Below are positions 1-8,673 of a DNA stretch of 64,000 nt, piece after piece; positions within the stretch are counted from its first letter, which is position 1; the number at the start of each line of letters is the position of its first letter. The stretch covers positions 1 to 64,000 of the forward strand of contig NZ_JBCMYF010000006.1 of assembly GCF_050483325.1 (NCBI RefSeq), written 5' to 3'. This DNA is from Bacillus_P idriensis_A (lineage in GTDB: Bacteria > Bacillota > Bacilli > Bacillales > Bacillaceae). The translations under genes were made by a program, and so were the position numbers. The notes under the pieces were generated by a model. The model made no database searches, had not been told where the DNA came from, and saw nothing but the letters and a program-made list of their open reading frames with translations.

Positions 1-17
1 GAATCCCGTCTTCCGCT
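1..17 (+). tRNA. tRNA-Gly, 3' end only
   Basis: The first 17 bases are the T-arm and acceptor 3' half of a tRNA, ending in CTTCCGC plus a T discriminator. They match the 3' end of Bacillus tRNA-Gly(GCC), and Gly precedes Leu at this point in the trnB order. No CCA is encoded. The rest lies outside the window. Confidence 0.7.
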
Positions 18-26
18 CTTACTTGC

Positions 27-115
27 GCCGGGGTGGCGGAACTGGCAGACGCACAGGACTTAAAATCCTGCGGTAGGTGACTACCGTACCGGTTCGATTC
101 CGGTCCTCGGCACCA
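27..115 (+). tRNA. tRNA-Leu (TAA)
   Basis: Complete tRNA with a long variable arm. Acceptor GCCGGGG pairs with CCTCGGC, the anticodon loop reads TAA, and CCA is encoded. Second gene of the array. Confidence 0.95.
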
Positions 116-129
116 CTTATTTCATAAAT

Positions 130-206
130 GCGCCCGTAGCTCAATTGGATAGAGCGTTTGACTACGGATCAAAAGGTTATGGGTTCGACTCCTATCGGGC
201 GCGCCA
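130..206 (+). tRNA. tRNA-Arg (ACG)
   Basis: Cloverleaf with acceptor GCGCCCG/CGGGCGC, anticodon loop CTACGGA (ACG), G discriminator and encoded CCA. Confidence 0.95.
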
Positions 207-210
207 TATA

Positions 211-287
211 CGGGAAGTAGCTCAGCTTGGTAGAGCACTTGGTTTGGGACCAAGGGGTCGCAGGTTCGAATCCTGTCTTCCCGACCA
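211..287 (+). tRNA. tRNA-Pro (TGG)
   Basis: Cloverleaf with acceptor CGGGAAG/CTTCCCG, anticodon loop TTTGGGA (TGG) and encoded CCA. Confidence 0.95.
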
Positions 288-302
288 TTTCCGTTTTTAA
301 TT

Positions 303-378
303 GGGGCCTTAGCTCAGCTGGGAGAGCGCCTGCCTTGCACGCAGGAGGTCAGCGGTTCGATCCCGCTAGGCTCCACCA
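303..378 (+). tRNA. tRNA-Ala (TGC)
   Basis: Cloverleaf with acceptor GGGGCCT/AGGCTCC, anticodon TGC and encoded CCA. Confidence 0.95.
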
Positions 379-409
379 ATTAAATAGAATTAATTGACTT
401 TGTTCCTGG

Positions 410-486
410 GGCGGTGTAGCTCAGCTGGCTAGAGCGTACGGTTCATACCCGTGAGGTCGTGGGTTCGACTCCCTCCGCCGCTACCA
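410..486 (+). tRNA. tRNA-Met (CAT), elongator
   Basis: Acceptor GGCGGTG pairs with CGCCGCT including G-T wobbles; the anticodon loop is TTCATAC and CCA is encoded. It is called elongator Met because Met follows Ala in trnB and the initiator hallmarks are absent. The T-stem contains one T-T mismatch. Confidence 0.9.
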
Positions 487-491
487 AAAAA

Positions 492-568
492 GGACCTTTA
501 GCTCAGTTGGTTAGAGCAGACGGCTCATAACCGTCCGGTCGTAGGTTCGAGTCCTACAAGGTCCACCA
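492..568 (+). tRNA. tRNA-Ile2 (CAT, expected lysidine-modified)
   Basis: The anticodon is CAT, but the body (acceptor GGACCTT, loop CTCATAA) is that of the minor Ile2 tRNA, whose C34 is converted to lysidine by TilS to read AUA. Its position after Met and before Ser matches tRNA-Ile in trnB. Confidence 0.8.
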
Positions 569-584
569 TTCTATTTAGTCATTC

Positions 585-677
585 GGAGGTATACCCAAGT
601 CCGGCTGAAGGGATCGGTCTTGAAAACCGACAGGGGAGTCAAATCCCGCGGGGGTTCGAATCCCTCTACCTCCTCCA
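585..677 (+). tRNA. tRNA-Ser (TGA)
   Basis: Class II tRNA with a long variable arm, acceptor GGAGGTA/TACCTCC, anticodon TGA and encoded CCA. The discriminator reads T where Ser tRNAs usually have G. Confidence 0.92.
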
Positions 678-804
678 TTTTTATTATTAAAAATGGAATA
701 ACTTACTTCAGCGTACCGATTGAGCTGCATCTTCGCTAAGCTTTCTGAAATCGGGACAGAGAACGTGAATAATGAGCATTAAATAAGATTTATTTTATTA
801 CTGT
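678..804 (+). repeat. tRNA-array spacer, diverged copy of the 974/1123 repeat
   Basis: The core at about 707-760 shares blocks (TTCAGCG, ATTGAGCTGC, GCTAAGCTT, CTGAAAT) in the same order with the duplicated spacers at 974-1105 and 1123-1254. It looks like an older third copy of the same spacer element. Confidence 0.5.
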
Positions 805-881
<77 letters not shown>

Positions 882-884
882 AAT

Positions 885-960
885 GGTCCCGTGGTGTAGC
901 GGTTAACATGCCTGCCTGTCACGCAGGAGATCGCCGGTTCGATCCCGGTCGGGACCGCCA
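885..960 (+). tRNA. tRNA-Asp (GTC)
   Basis: Acceptor GGTCCCG/CGGGACC, anticodon GTC, encoded CCA; starts four bases after tRNA-fMet. Confidence 0.95.
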
Positions 961-973
961 TTTTTAATTAACA

Positions 974-1105
974 AAGCATAAACATCAGCGCACAAATTGA
1001 GCTGGTCCTTGGCTAAGCTTACTGAAATTTGGGCGAAGGTTTTAAGAATGAATTATCATTGTACTTCAAATTATAAAATGGCTTGGTAGCTCAGTCGGTA
1101 GAGCA
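974..1105 (+). repeat. Spacer repeat copy 1, carrying a tRNA-Phe 5' fragment (1080-1105)
   Basis: About 132 bp repeated at 1123-1254 with an offset of 149 bp and only a few differences. The last 26 bases are identical to the first 26 of tRNA-Phe (acceptor 5' strand and D-arm) and then run into unrelated sequence, so this copy is a tRNA pseudogene fragment made by tandem duplication. Confidence 0.85.
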
Positions 1106-1122
1106 CGATCGAATAAGCTTCG

Positions 1123-1254
1123 AAGCATTAGCATCAGCGCACAAATTGAGCTGCTCCTTGGCTAAGCTTACTGAAATTTGGGCGAAGGTTTCAAGAATGA
1201 ATTATCATTGTACTTCAAATTATAAAATGGCTTGGTAGCTCAGTCGGTAGAGCA
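1123..1254 (+). repeat. Spacer repeat copy 2, ending inside tRNA-Phe
   Basis: Second copy of the 132-bp unit. It runs directly into the intact tRNA-Phe, which shares its first 26 bases with the repeat. Confidence 0.85.
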
Positions 1255-1304
1255 AAGGACTGAAAATCCTTGTGTCGGCGGTTCGATTCCGTCCCAAGCC
1301 ACCA
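1229..1304 (+). tRNA. tRNA-Phe (GAA)
   Basis: Complete cloverleaf: acceptor GGCTTGG/CCAAGCC, anticodon GAA, encoded CCA. Its 5' third is duplicated 149 bp upstream. Confidence 0.95.
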
Positions 1305-1343
1305 TTTACTTTAATGATGTAAATGTTAAACAAATATAATAGT

Positions 1344-1420
1344 GGCGGTTGTGGCGAAGTGGTTAACGCACCAGATTGTGGCTCTGGCATTCGTGGGTTC
1401 GATTCCCATCAGTCGCCCCA
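1344..1420 (+). tRNA. tRNA-His (GTG)
   Basis: Includes the extra 5' G(-1) opposite the C discriminator, typical of tRNA-His. Acceptor GCGGTTG/CAGTCGC, anticodon GTG, encoded CCA. Confidence 0.95.
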
Positions 1421-1436
1421 TTTTTATATTTATATT

Positions 1437-1510
1437 GCGGGTGTAGTTTAATGGTAAAACTCTAGCCTTCCAAGCTAATGTCGTGGGTTCGATTCCCATC
1501 ACCCGCTCCA
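1437..1510 (+). tRNA. tRNA-Gly (TCC)
   Basis: Acceptor GCGGGTG/CACCCGC, anticodon TCC, encoded CCA. Confidence 0.95.
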
Positions 1511-1514
1511 TAAT

Positions 1515-1591
<77 letters not shown>

Positions 1592-1625
1592 TTCCTATTT
1601 TGGAGAAATAAGGTTTCAATATTAT

Positions 1626-1700
1626 TCCGCAGTAGCTCAGTGGTAGAGCTATCGGCTGTTAACCGATCGGTCGTAGGTTCGAGTCCTACCTGCGGAGCCA
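1626..1700 (+). tRNA. tRNA-Asn (GTT)
   Basis: Acceptor TCCGCAG/CTGCGGA, anticodon GTT, encoded CCA. Confidence 0.95.
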
Positions 1701-1705
1701 TATCT

Positions 1706-1796
1706 GGGGAAGTACTCAAGTGGCTGAAGAGGCGCCCCTGCTAAGGGTGTAGGTCGTGTAAGCGGCGCGAGGGTTCAAATCCCTCCTTCTCCGCCA
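1706..1796 (+). tRNA. tRNA-Ser (GCT)
   Basis: Class II tRNA with a long variable arm; acceptor GGGGAAG/CTTCTCC with one G-T pair, anticodon GCT, G discriminator, encoded CCA. Confidence 0.93.
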
Positions 1797-1811
1797 GAAA
1801 GCCTTGTTTTT

Positions 1812-1883
1812 GGCCCGTTGGTCAAGCGGTTAAGACACCGCCCTTTCACGGCGGTAACACGGGTTCGAATCCCGTACGGGTCA
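1812..1883 (+). tRNA. tRNA-Glu (TTC)
   Basis: Acceptor GGCCCGT/ACGGGTC, anticodon TTC, A discriminator. CCA is not encoded, unlike most genes of the array. Last tRNA before the terminator. Confidence 0.93.
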
Positions 1884-1888
1884 TACTT

Positions 1889-1923
1889 GAAAAAGCGCTG
1901 CACATCGTGCAGTGCTTTTTTTG
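1889..1923 (+). terminator. Rho-independent terminator of the tRNA array
   Basis: Stem GCGCTGCAC/GTGCAGTGC with a three-base loop, A-run before it and T-run after it. Confidence 0.9.
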
Positions 1924-3003
1924 TTGTATCAGAATTTATTTGTCCTAAGCTCCAAATGCAAGTGGAAACGTCCCGCAAAGCCGAATAACGGTATTAGATG
2001 GTAAGATTTCCAAGGATAACCTCTTCAAAAAAGAAAATACCTCCCGTTTTCCACTCCAGTGCAGCGGTCATCTTTCACCATCCAGATTCCTAAACCTGTT
2101 TTCGCATAAAAAGGCGGGACCAGGACTTTTCTGCCTGATATATCCAAGGCGCTTGCGCTTTTCTTAATGAATTTCTTAGTCTATCATATGTATTGATATT
2201 CCTCTCAATCTATTTGATGCAAACAATCCGCCGCTTCTATCTAACTAGCTGATTGTCATGGAGTAGAGGTAACTGGCAATTTCCTGACTGCAAAGTTTCT
2301 AACTCCTTGAGGCGGTTTTCTAACTCTAGGGCTACCGTTCTACGACTCATTATTCCTTTACTAGTTTTCAATGGCCATTTTATGAAAAGCCAAGCCTTGA
2401 AGAAATTGCAAAGTTCATCGTAAAATGAGAAATCTACCTTACAGTTCGAATTAAGACTCCAGCTCTCTGACACGCCTTTTGCTGATCTTATAATCGGATT
2501 GTTTTTCTGCAAAGCATATTTATAACCCCGCGAGACCTCTTAAATGATTCTGTAAAAATCCAACTCTAAAAATTCCAGGGAGTTCCTCTGAAAAAATGAT
2601 TCACTTTCCTTTTCAAATGCTTAAAATATATTTTCAACAAATAATATAAATCATTTCATAATTCATTATGAAAGCAGGTTTGAGATATCTTTAGAAGAGG
2701 TATAAGTAATGGTACTAAAGTAAAAACAAAAGTTAAGAATAAAAATATTTCGACAATTCTTACTCATTTTGTCGAATTAATTATTTTTGCGATATAACTT
2801 ACTTAAAATACACATTTAGAATATCCTGTTAAAAATACCTGTATTTTCTTCCGTATATTGATTTTTTTAGTATATTTGACTGATGTTCATTTCGCCAAAT
2901 TCTTCGATTATTCTTATTTCTTTGATTTCCTCATTCGACATCATTTTAAAAGAATAGTTTTTTGAAAAATGAATAATGATTCATGACATATCATGTCAAT
3001 AAG
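1924..3003. other. Long intergenic stretch without a convincing gene
   Basis: The sequence is A/T-rich, especially 2520-3000. The only open frame of any size is 91 codons on the minus strand (2237-2512); it lacks a ribosome binding site and I recognise no domain in it. A degenerate intergenic repeat ends at 2166. I see no RNA gene or mobile element here. Confidence 0.6.
2095..2166. repeat. Degenerate Bacillaceae-type intergenic repeat, copy 1
   Basis: Ends in GCGCTTGCGCTTTTCTTA, the end signature shared by copies at 11303, 13701 and 19955. The body is largely eroded. Confidence 0.5.
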
Positions 3004-3017
3004 TAGAAGCGCTTACA
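3004..3017 (+). promoter_or_regulatory. cre-like catabolite-repression site upstream of glgB
   Basis: TAGAAGCGCTTACA differs from a strong CcpA site (TGAAAGCGCTTACA) at one position. It lies 68 bp before the glgB start, where a bound CcpA could affect the glg promoter. I could not assign the -10 and -35 boxes with confidence. Confidence 0.5.
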
Positions 3018-3084
3018 AAAAAGGTAATCCTTCCTTCTGATTGAAATTAGAATTAAGATAAATTTATAGAAAGGGTGATTAGGA

Positions 3085-5016
3085 ATGAATCTTGCTACGC
3101 CAACTGATTTTGAGGTTCATCTTTTCCATGAGGGAAATTTGTTTAAAGCCCATGAATTATTTGGTGCTCACAGCAGCGTTCGGAACGGTGTTTGCGGTAC
3201 TGTGTTTACTGTTTGGGCTCCTCATGCGCTTGAGGTGCGGGTTGCAGGTGATTTTAATCACTGGGACGGCTCGGATCACAAGCTTGAAAGAGTGAATAAT
3301 CAAGGGATCTGGTCTGCTTTTATTCAGGATATAAAAGAGGGTGACCTGTATAAATACGAGATTATTACTCGGAAAAATGAGAAAATTCTTAAATCTGATC
3401 CATTTGCCTTTTATGCAGAGGTGAAACCGAATACTGCTTCGATTGTTTATGATCTGGCAAATTATGAGTGGGATGATCAGAAGTGGCAGAAGAAGAAGCG
3501 GCAGAAGGAAATTTATAATCGGCCGATGTATATTTACGAACTTAATATTTGTTCCTGGAAAAAGAAAGAGGACGGCAGCCTTTATACATATTTGGAGCTA
3601 GCTGATATTTTGATTCCGTATGTTCTCGATCATGGCTTTACTCACATAGAGCTTCTGCCTATTATCGAACATCCTTATGACCGTTCATGGGGATATCAGG
3701 GAACCGGATATTTTGCGGCTACAAGCCGGTACGGAACTCCACATGAATTAATGAAGTTCATCGATCTTTGTCATCAGAGTAATCTTGGCGTCATCATGGA
3801 CTGGGTGCCGGGCCATTTCTGCAAAGATGCTCATGGTCTGTATTTTTTCGATGGGGAACCGACATTTGAATATGAGAGATATGAAGACAGGGAAAATGAG
3901 GTATGGGGTACGGCTAACTTTGATTTAGGCAAGCCTGAGGTTCAGAGTTTCTTAATCTCCAATGCTCTTTTCTGGCTTGAAAAATATCATATTGATGGAT
4001 TCAGAGTAGATGCAGTAGCGAACATGCTCTACTGGCAGAATACTGAAGAACCTCACGAAAATCCGTATGCAGTGAATTTCTTGAGAAAGCTGAATGAAAA
4101 TGTATTTGCCTATGATCCTGGTGTATTAATGATAGCAGAGGACTCGACCGACTTTCCTCTGGTAACCTCACCTACCTCTGATGGCGGGCTTGGGTTTAAC
4201 TATAAATGGAATATGGGGTGGATGAACGATATCCTCAAGTATATGGAAGCACCTCCGGAACAGCGGAAGCACCTTCACCACAAGGTGTCTTTTTCCCTGA
4301 TTTATGCTTTTACTGAGAACTTTATCCTTCCGCTTTCACATGATGAAGTGGTTCATGGAAAACGTTCACTTCTGAATAAAATGCCGGGGGATTATTGGCA
4401 GAAGTTTGCTCAGTATCGTCTGCTTCTCGGGTATATGATGACTCATCCAGGAAAAAAACTGTTGTTTATGGGCGGGGAATTTGCCCAGTTTGATGAGTGG
4501 AAGGATCTTGAGCAGCTTGATTGGGTGCTTGATGATTTTGACATGCATCAAAAGGCAAGAACCTATTTCAAGGAATTGCTGGCTGTTTATAAAAGACAGC
4601 GTCCTCTGCATGAGCAGGATCACTCACAGGAAGGCTTTGAATGGATTGATGTGAATAATTCCGACCAAAGCATCTTTTCCTTTATCAGAAGAGGCCAAAA
4701 GCCTAATGAGCAGCTGGTAGTTGTCTGCAACTTCACGCCTCAAACCTACCACGAGTATAAAGTGGGGGTGCCGGCTGATACAAAATATATTGAAATCATG
4801 AACAGCGATGACACTGTATTTGGAGGATCAGGCCAAGTTAATAAGAAAGATCTTAAAGCACAAGAAGGCATTCAGCATAATCAGCCTTATCACATATCCA
4901 TGACCATTCCGCCTTATGGAATATCCATTTTACGCGCAGTTAAAAAACGAGAGGAGACAATCAACCATGGTGAAAAAAAAGTGCGTCGCAATGTTATTGG
5001 CAGGAGGAAAGGGTAG
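3085..5016 (+). CDS. glgB: 1,4-alpha-glucan branching enzyme
   Basis: GlgB moves alpha-1,4 oligoglucan chains to alpha-1,6 positions to branch glycogen. The 643 residues comprise an N-terminal CBM48/E-set domain (about 25-110) and a GH13 barrel. The GH13 motifs visible are DGFRVDA (nucleophile Asp near 309), AED (acid Glu near 352) and SHDEVVHG (near 418). Length is typical (B. subtilis about 627). The start is the ATG after AGAAAGGGTGATTAGG. The stop lies 50 bp inside glgC, so the two genes are translationally linked. First gene of the glgBCDAP operon, behind a cre-like site. Confidence 0.96.
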   Translation: MNLATPTDFEVHLFHEGNLFKAHELFGAHSSVRNGVCGTVFTVWAPHALEVRVAGDFNHWDGSDHKLERVNNQGIWSAFIQDIKEGDLYKYEIITRKNEKILKSDPFAFYAEVKPNTASIVYDLANYEWDDQKWQKKKRQKEIYNRPMYIYELNICSWKKKEDGSLYTYLELADILIPYVLDHGFTHIELLPIIEHPYDRSWGYQGTGYFAATSRYGTPHELMKFIDLCHQSNLGVIMDWVPGHFCKDAHGLYFFDGEPTFEYERYEDRENEVWGTANFDLGKPEVQSFLISNALFWLEKYHIDGFRVDAVANMLYWQNTEEPHENPYAVNFLRKLNENVFAYDPGVLMIAEDSTDFPLVTSPTSDGGLGFNYKWNMGWMNDILKYMEAPPEQRKHLHHKVSFSLIYAFTENFILPLSHDEVVHGKRSLLNKMPGDYWQKFAQYRLLLGYMMTHPGKKLLFMGGEFAQFDEWKDLEQLDWVLDDFDMHQKARTYFKELLAVYKRQRPLHEQDHSQEGFEWIDVNNSDQSIFSFIRRGQKPNEQLVVVCNFTPQTYHEYKVGVPADTKYIEIMNSDDTVFGGSGQVNKKDLKAQEGIQHNQPYHISMTIPPYGISILRAVKKREETINHGEKKVRRNVIGRRKG

Positions 5017-6115
5017 TCGTTTAAGTTCTTTAACGCAAAACCTTGCAAAACCAGCAGTCCCATTTGGCGGAAAGTACCGCATTATCGATTTTACATTAAG
5101 CAATTGCTGCAATTCAGGTGTAGATACAGTAGGGGTGCTTACACAGTATCAGCCGCTAGTACTGAATTCTTATATCGGAATTGGCAGTGCATGGGATCTT
5201 GACCGCAAAAATGGAGGAGTTACTGTACTTCCTCCATACGCCGAGTCCTCTGAGGTGAAATGGTATAAAGGAACAGCAAGTGCCATCTATCAAAACCTTA
5301 ACTATTTAAAACAGTATGATCCAGAGTATGTACTGATTTTATCCGGAGATCACATTTATAAAATGGATTATTCGGAAATGCTGGATTACCATGTGGAAAA
5401 AGATGCAGACGTGTCTATTTCTGTTAAAGAAGTGCCATGGGACGAAGCAAGCCGTTTCGGTATTTTGAATACAGATGCAAACCTTGAAGTCATTGAATTT
5501 GACGAGAAACCTCAAAATCCTAAGAACAACCTGGCATCAATGGGCATCTATATTTTCAAATGGTCCATTTTAAAAGAGTTCTTGGAAATGGATGAGCGTA
5601 ATCCTTACTCAAGCCATGACTTTGGCAAAGACGTATTGCCTTTGCTGCTTGATGAAAAGAAAAAACTTGTGGCTTATCCTTTTAAAGGCTATTGGAAAGA
5701 TGTTGGTACGGTTAAAAGCCTATGGGAAGCTAATATGGATCTATTAAAAGAAGTGCCTGATCTGGATTTATTTGATAACAATTGGCGCATCTATTCTGTG
5801 AACCCGAATCAGCCTCCTCAATATTTATCAGAGGGTGCGGAAGTTACTGAGTCTCTAGTAAACGAGGGATGCGTGGTTTATGGAACCATTCACCATTCGG
5901 TCTTATTTCAGGGCGTAACAGTGGGGCAGCATTCATTCCTGAAAAATACAGTTGTCATGCCGGATGCGGTCATTGGCAATAATGTTTATATTGAAAATGC
6001 GATTGTACCATCAGGATTAGTTGTACCGGATGGCATGGTCATTCGTTCGGATAAAGATATTGAAGAAGTTATATTAGTGACAGAAGAATTAGTAGAGCAA
6101 ACGGCAGGAGCATAA
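4967..6115 (+). CDS. glgC: Glucose-1-phosphate adenylyltransferase, catalytic subunit
   Basis: Makes ADP-glucose from glucose-1-phosphate and ATP, the committed step of bacterial glycogen synthesis. 382 residues. The N-terminal nucleotidyltransferase fold carries LLAGGKGSRL (residues 9-18) and the LSGDHIYKMDY metal-site motif. The C-terminal third is a left-handed beta-helix with hexapeptide-like repeats (VIGNNVYIENAIV). I chose the ATG preceded by GAGAGGAGAC; a longer frame reaching back to 4916 lies within glgB and has no better site. It pairs with GlgD, a non-catalytic-looking paralogue, as in other bacilli. Confidence 0.95.
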   Translation: MVKKKCVAMLLAGGKGSRLSSLTQNLAKPAVPFGGKYRIIDFTLSNCCNSGVDTVGVLTQYQPLVLNSYIGIGSAWDLDRKNGGVTVLPPYAESSEVKWYKGTASAIYQNLNYLKQYDPEYVLILSGDHIYKMDYSEMLDYHVEKDADVSISVKEVPWDEASRFGILNTDANLEVIEFDEKPQNPKNNLASMGIYIFKWSILKEFLEMDERNPYSSHDFGKDVLPLLLDEKKKLVAYPFKGYWKDVGTVKSLWEANMDLLKEVPDLDLFDNNWRIYSVNPNQPPQYLSEGAEVTESLVNEGCVVYGTIHHSVLFQGVTVGQHSFLKNTVVMPDAVIGNNVYIENAIVPSGLVVPDGMVIRSDKDIEEVILVTEELVEQTAGA

Positions 6116-6196
6116 CCGGTAAGTACGATGTGCAAACAGCAGAGAAATCCTATTTATTTCCGATGAAAATAAACGAATGCGAGAGGTGGAACAGCT

Positions 6197-7225
6197 ATGA
6201 ATCAAAGGATGCTGGGAATTATTGATGCAACAACGTATACAAATGCCATCGAGGACTTAACGGTAAATCGGTCGATGGCTGCTATTCCGTTTGCGGGACG
6301 TTACAGATTAATCGATTTTGTTTTATCAAATATGGTGAACTCGGATATTGACAGTGTAGCTATTTTTCCGAAATACCAATATCGTTCTCTGATGGATCAT
6401 TTAGGGTCAGGCAAGCAATGGGATTTAAACAGAAAGCGGGATGGACTGTTCTTTTTCCCATCTCCGCATTTAAACGACCAGTATAATGAATTTGGATCGA
6501 TCCGCCAGCTTTCAGATCACATTGACTATTTCCTGAGAAGCAAACAGGAATACGCGGTAATTACAAACAGCTATACTGTCTGCAACATTGATTTTAAAGA
6601 TGTTCTTGCGAAACATGTGAAAATGGGCTGCGATATTACAGAAATCCGCAAAGACGGGGAATCTTTGCATATGTATGTGATGTCGACGAAATTATTGCTG
6701 AATCTTATCCATGATAATAATCAAACAGGTTATAAAACCATTGCTCAAGTGATTATGGACAATACTCATAAAATGATGATTTGTGATTATGAGTTTGATG
6801 GATATGTTGCCATTATCGACTCTATTGAAAGCTATTACCGCCACAGTCTGGAAATGCTTAAGCCTGAAGTCTGGCAGCAATTATTCCTTAAAAACCGTCC
6901 TATCTTAACTAAGGTGAAGGATGAGCCGCCGGCAAGACACGGACAGAATGCTGTTGTGAAAAATTCAATGATTGCCAACGGCAGCGTGATTGAAGGACAT
7001 GTAGAAAACAGTATTATTTTCAGAGCTGTTCATATTGGAAAAGGAACGGTCATAAAAAATGGCATCATCATGCAAAAATCTCAGGTTGGGGAAAATTGCG
7101 TGCTTGAGAATGTCGTTCTTGATAAGGATGTAAAAGTAGGCAGCGGCATCGAATTAAAAGGATCTTCGGATTTGCCGATCGTTCTTAGAAAAGGAACAGT
7201 ACAAGGAGCGCTGATGAAATCGTGA
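6197..7225 (+). CDS. glgD: Glucose-1-phosphate adenylyltransferase regulatory subunit
   Basis: Paralogue of GlgC, 342 residues, that lacks the glycine/lysine-rich substrate loop (NQRMLGIIDATT in place of the LAGGKGSRL motif) but keeps the fold (FAGRYRLIDFVLSNMVNSDI) and the C-terminal hexapeptide helix. In Firmicutes GlgD forms a heteromer with GlgC and raises its activity. RBS AGAGGTGG precedes the ATG. The gap of 81 bp to glgC holds no terminator. Its stop overlaps the GTG start of glgA. Confidence 0.93.
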   Translation: MNQRMLGIIDATTYTNAIEDLTVNRSMAAIPFAGRYRLIDFVLSNMVNSDIDSVAIFPKYQYRSLMDHLGSGKQWDLNRKRDGLFFFPSPHLNDQYNEFGSIRQLSDHIDYFLRSKQEYAVITNSYTVCNIDFKDVLAKHVKMGCDITEIRKDGESLHMYVMSTKLLLNLIHDNNQTGYKTIAQVIMDNTHKMMICDYEFDGYVAIIDSIESYYRHSLEMLKPEVWQQLFLKNRPILTKVKDEPPARHGQNAVVKNSMIANGSVIEGHVENSIIFRAVHIGKGTVIKNGIIMQKSQVGENCVLENVVLDKDVKVGSGIELKGSSDLPIVLRKGTVQGALMKS

Positions 7226-8673
7226 AGGTATTATTTGTTGTATCGGAATGTGTCCCGTTTGTGAAATCCGGAGGTCTGGCGGATGTTGCAGGGGCGCTGC
7301 CCAAGGAATTAAAGCGTCTTGGGACGGATATTCGAGTGATTTTGCCTAAATACGGTCAAATTCCAGAACGTTTCCGCTCAAAAATGAAAAAGATGAAGGA
7401 TATTGTCGTTCCTGTCGGATGGAGACGCCAATATTGCGGAATCGAACAGCTGGAATTTGAGGGAATCACGTATTATTTCATTGATCATGAATATTACTTT
7501 AAGCGTGACTCTTTATATGGCCATTTTGATGATGGGGAGCGTTTCTCTTTTTTCTGCAGAGCAGTTCTGGATTCGATTAAAGCGGTTGATTTCCAGCCTG
7601 ATGTGATTCATTGTCATGATTGGCATACTGGCATGGTGCCATTCCTATTAAAAGAAGAATACGCCACTCAATCGTTTTATGAAAATATGAAAGCGGTTTT
7701 TACAATCCATAACCTGCAGTTTCAGGGGATTTTCCCAAGAGATATCCTCCATGATTTACTTGGTCTAGATGACAGGTATTTTAATGCCGATCAGTTGGAA
7801 TTCCATGGCTTTGTGAACTTCATGAAAGCCGCTCTAGTTGCTTCAGATTTAATTACAACGGTAAGCCCTACTTACAAGAATGAAATCCAAACCCCGTACT
7901 TTGGCGAGCGTCTTGACGGCCTGCTGCGGGTGAAGGAAGCTTCCCTTGTGGGCATATTAAATGGAATTGATGATGCAATTTATAATCCGGGAGACGATCC
8001 ATACATAGCGTTTCCATATGATGAGCACTCTGTCAAAAACAAAGCAAAGAATAAAAAAGAGCTTCAGAAGATGTTTGGTCTTCCGGAAAAAGAAGATACA
8101 CCTCTTCTTACAATGGTTACTCGATTAACACAGCAAAAGGGCCTTGACTTGGTCGAGCGCGTGCTGCATGAAATGCTTCAATCAGATATGCAGATTGTCA
8201 TTCTTGGAACCGGAGAGAAAAAGTTCGAGGATTTCTTCAGGCACATGGAGTGGCTGTATCCTGATAAATGCAAAGCGTACATCGGCTTTGATGAGCCGCT
8301 TGCACACCGCATTTATGCAGGGTCGGATTTCTTTTTAATGCCTTCGCAGTTTGAGCCATGCGGTCTTGGCCAGCTGATTGCTCTAAGATACGGATCGATT
8401 CCGATTGTCAGAGAAACTGGCGGCCTTAATGATACCGTAAATTCTTACCGCGATGATACAGGCGAGGGGAACGGCTTTACGTTCACGAACTTCAATGCAC
8501 ATGATATGATGAACACCGTTAACCGGGCATGCACGATTTATAAGAATAAAACCATTTGGAACAGCCTTGTCAAAACAGCTATGAAAGAAGACTACAGTTG
8601 GGCGCAGTCTGCGTTTAAATACAACCAGCTTTATGCTGATTTAATGACTAGGAGTGGGAGTCATGTTCTCTAA
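7222..8673 (+). CDS. glgA: Glycogen synthase (ADP-glucose)
   Basis: Elongates alpha-1,4 glucan from ADP-glucose; GT5 family with a GT-B fold. 483 residues. The N-terminal KSGGLADVAGALP motif (residues 16-28) binds ADP-glucose; TVSPTY, GILNGID and the C-terminal PSQFEPCGLGQLIALRYGS segment (Glu of the E-x7-E motif) are present. The start is GTG overlapping the glgD stop (GTGA), a sign of coupled translation. Typical length. Confidence 0.96.
   Translation: MKVLFVVSECVPFVKSGGLADVAGALPKELKRLGTDIRVILPKYGQIPERFRSKMKKMKDIVVPVGWRRQYCGIEQLEFEGITYYFIDHEYYFKRDSLYGHFDDGERFSFFCRAVLDSIKAVDFQPDVIHCHDWHTGMVPFLLKEEYATQSFYENMKAVFTIHNLQFQGIFPRDILHDLLGLDDRYFNADQLEFHGFVNFMKAALVASDLITTVSPTYKNEIQTPYFGERLDGLLRVKEASLVGILNGIDDAIYNPGDDPYIAFPYDEHSVKNKAKNKKELQKMFGLPEKEDTPLLTMVTRLTQQKGLDLVERVLHEMLQSDMQIVILGTGEKKFEDFFRHMEWLYPDKCKAYIGFDEPLAHRIYAGSDFFLMPSQFEPCGLGQLIALRYGSIPIVRETGGLNDTVNSYRDDTGEGNGFTFTNFNAHDMMNTVNRACTIYKNKTIWNSLVKTAMKEDYSWAQSAFKYNQLYADLMTRSGSHVL

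Noticed and set aside
2237..2512. 91-codon minus-strand open frame in the gap before glgB
   Set aside because: No ribosome binding site, no recognisable domain, and it lies in A/T-rich DNA between the tRNA array and glgB.
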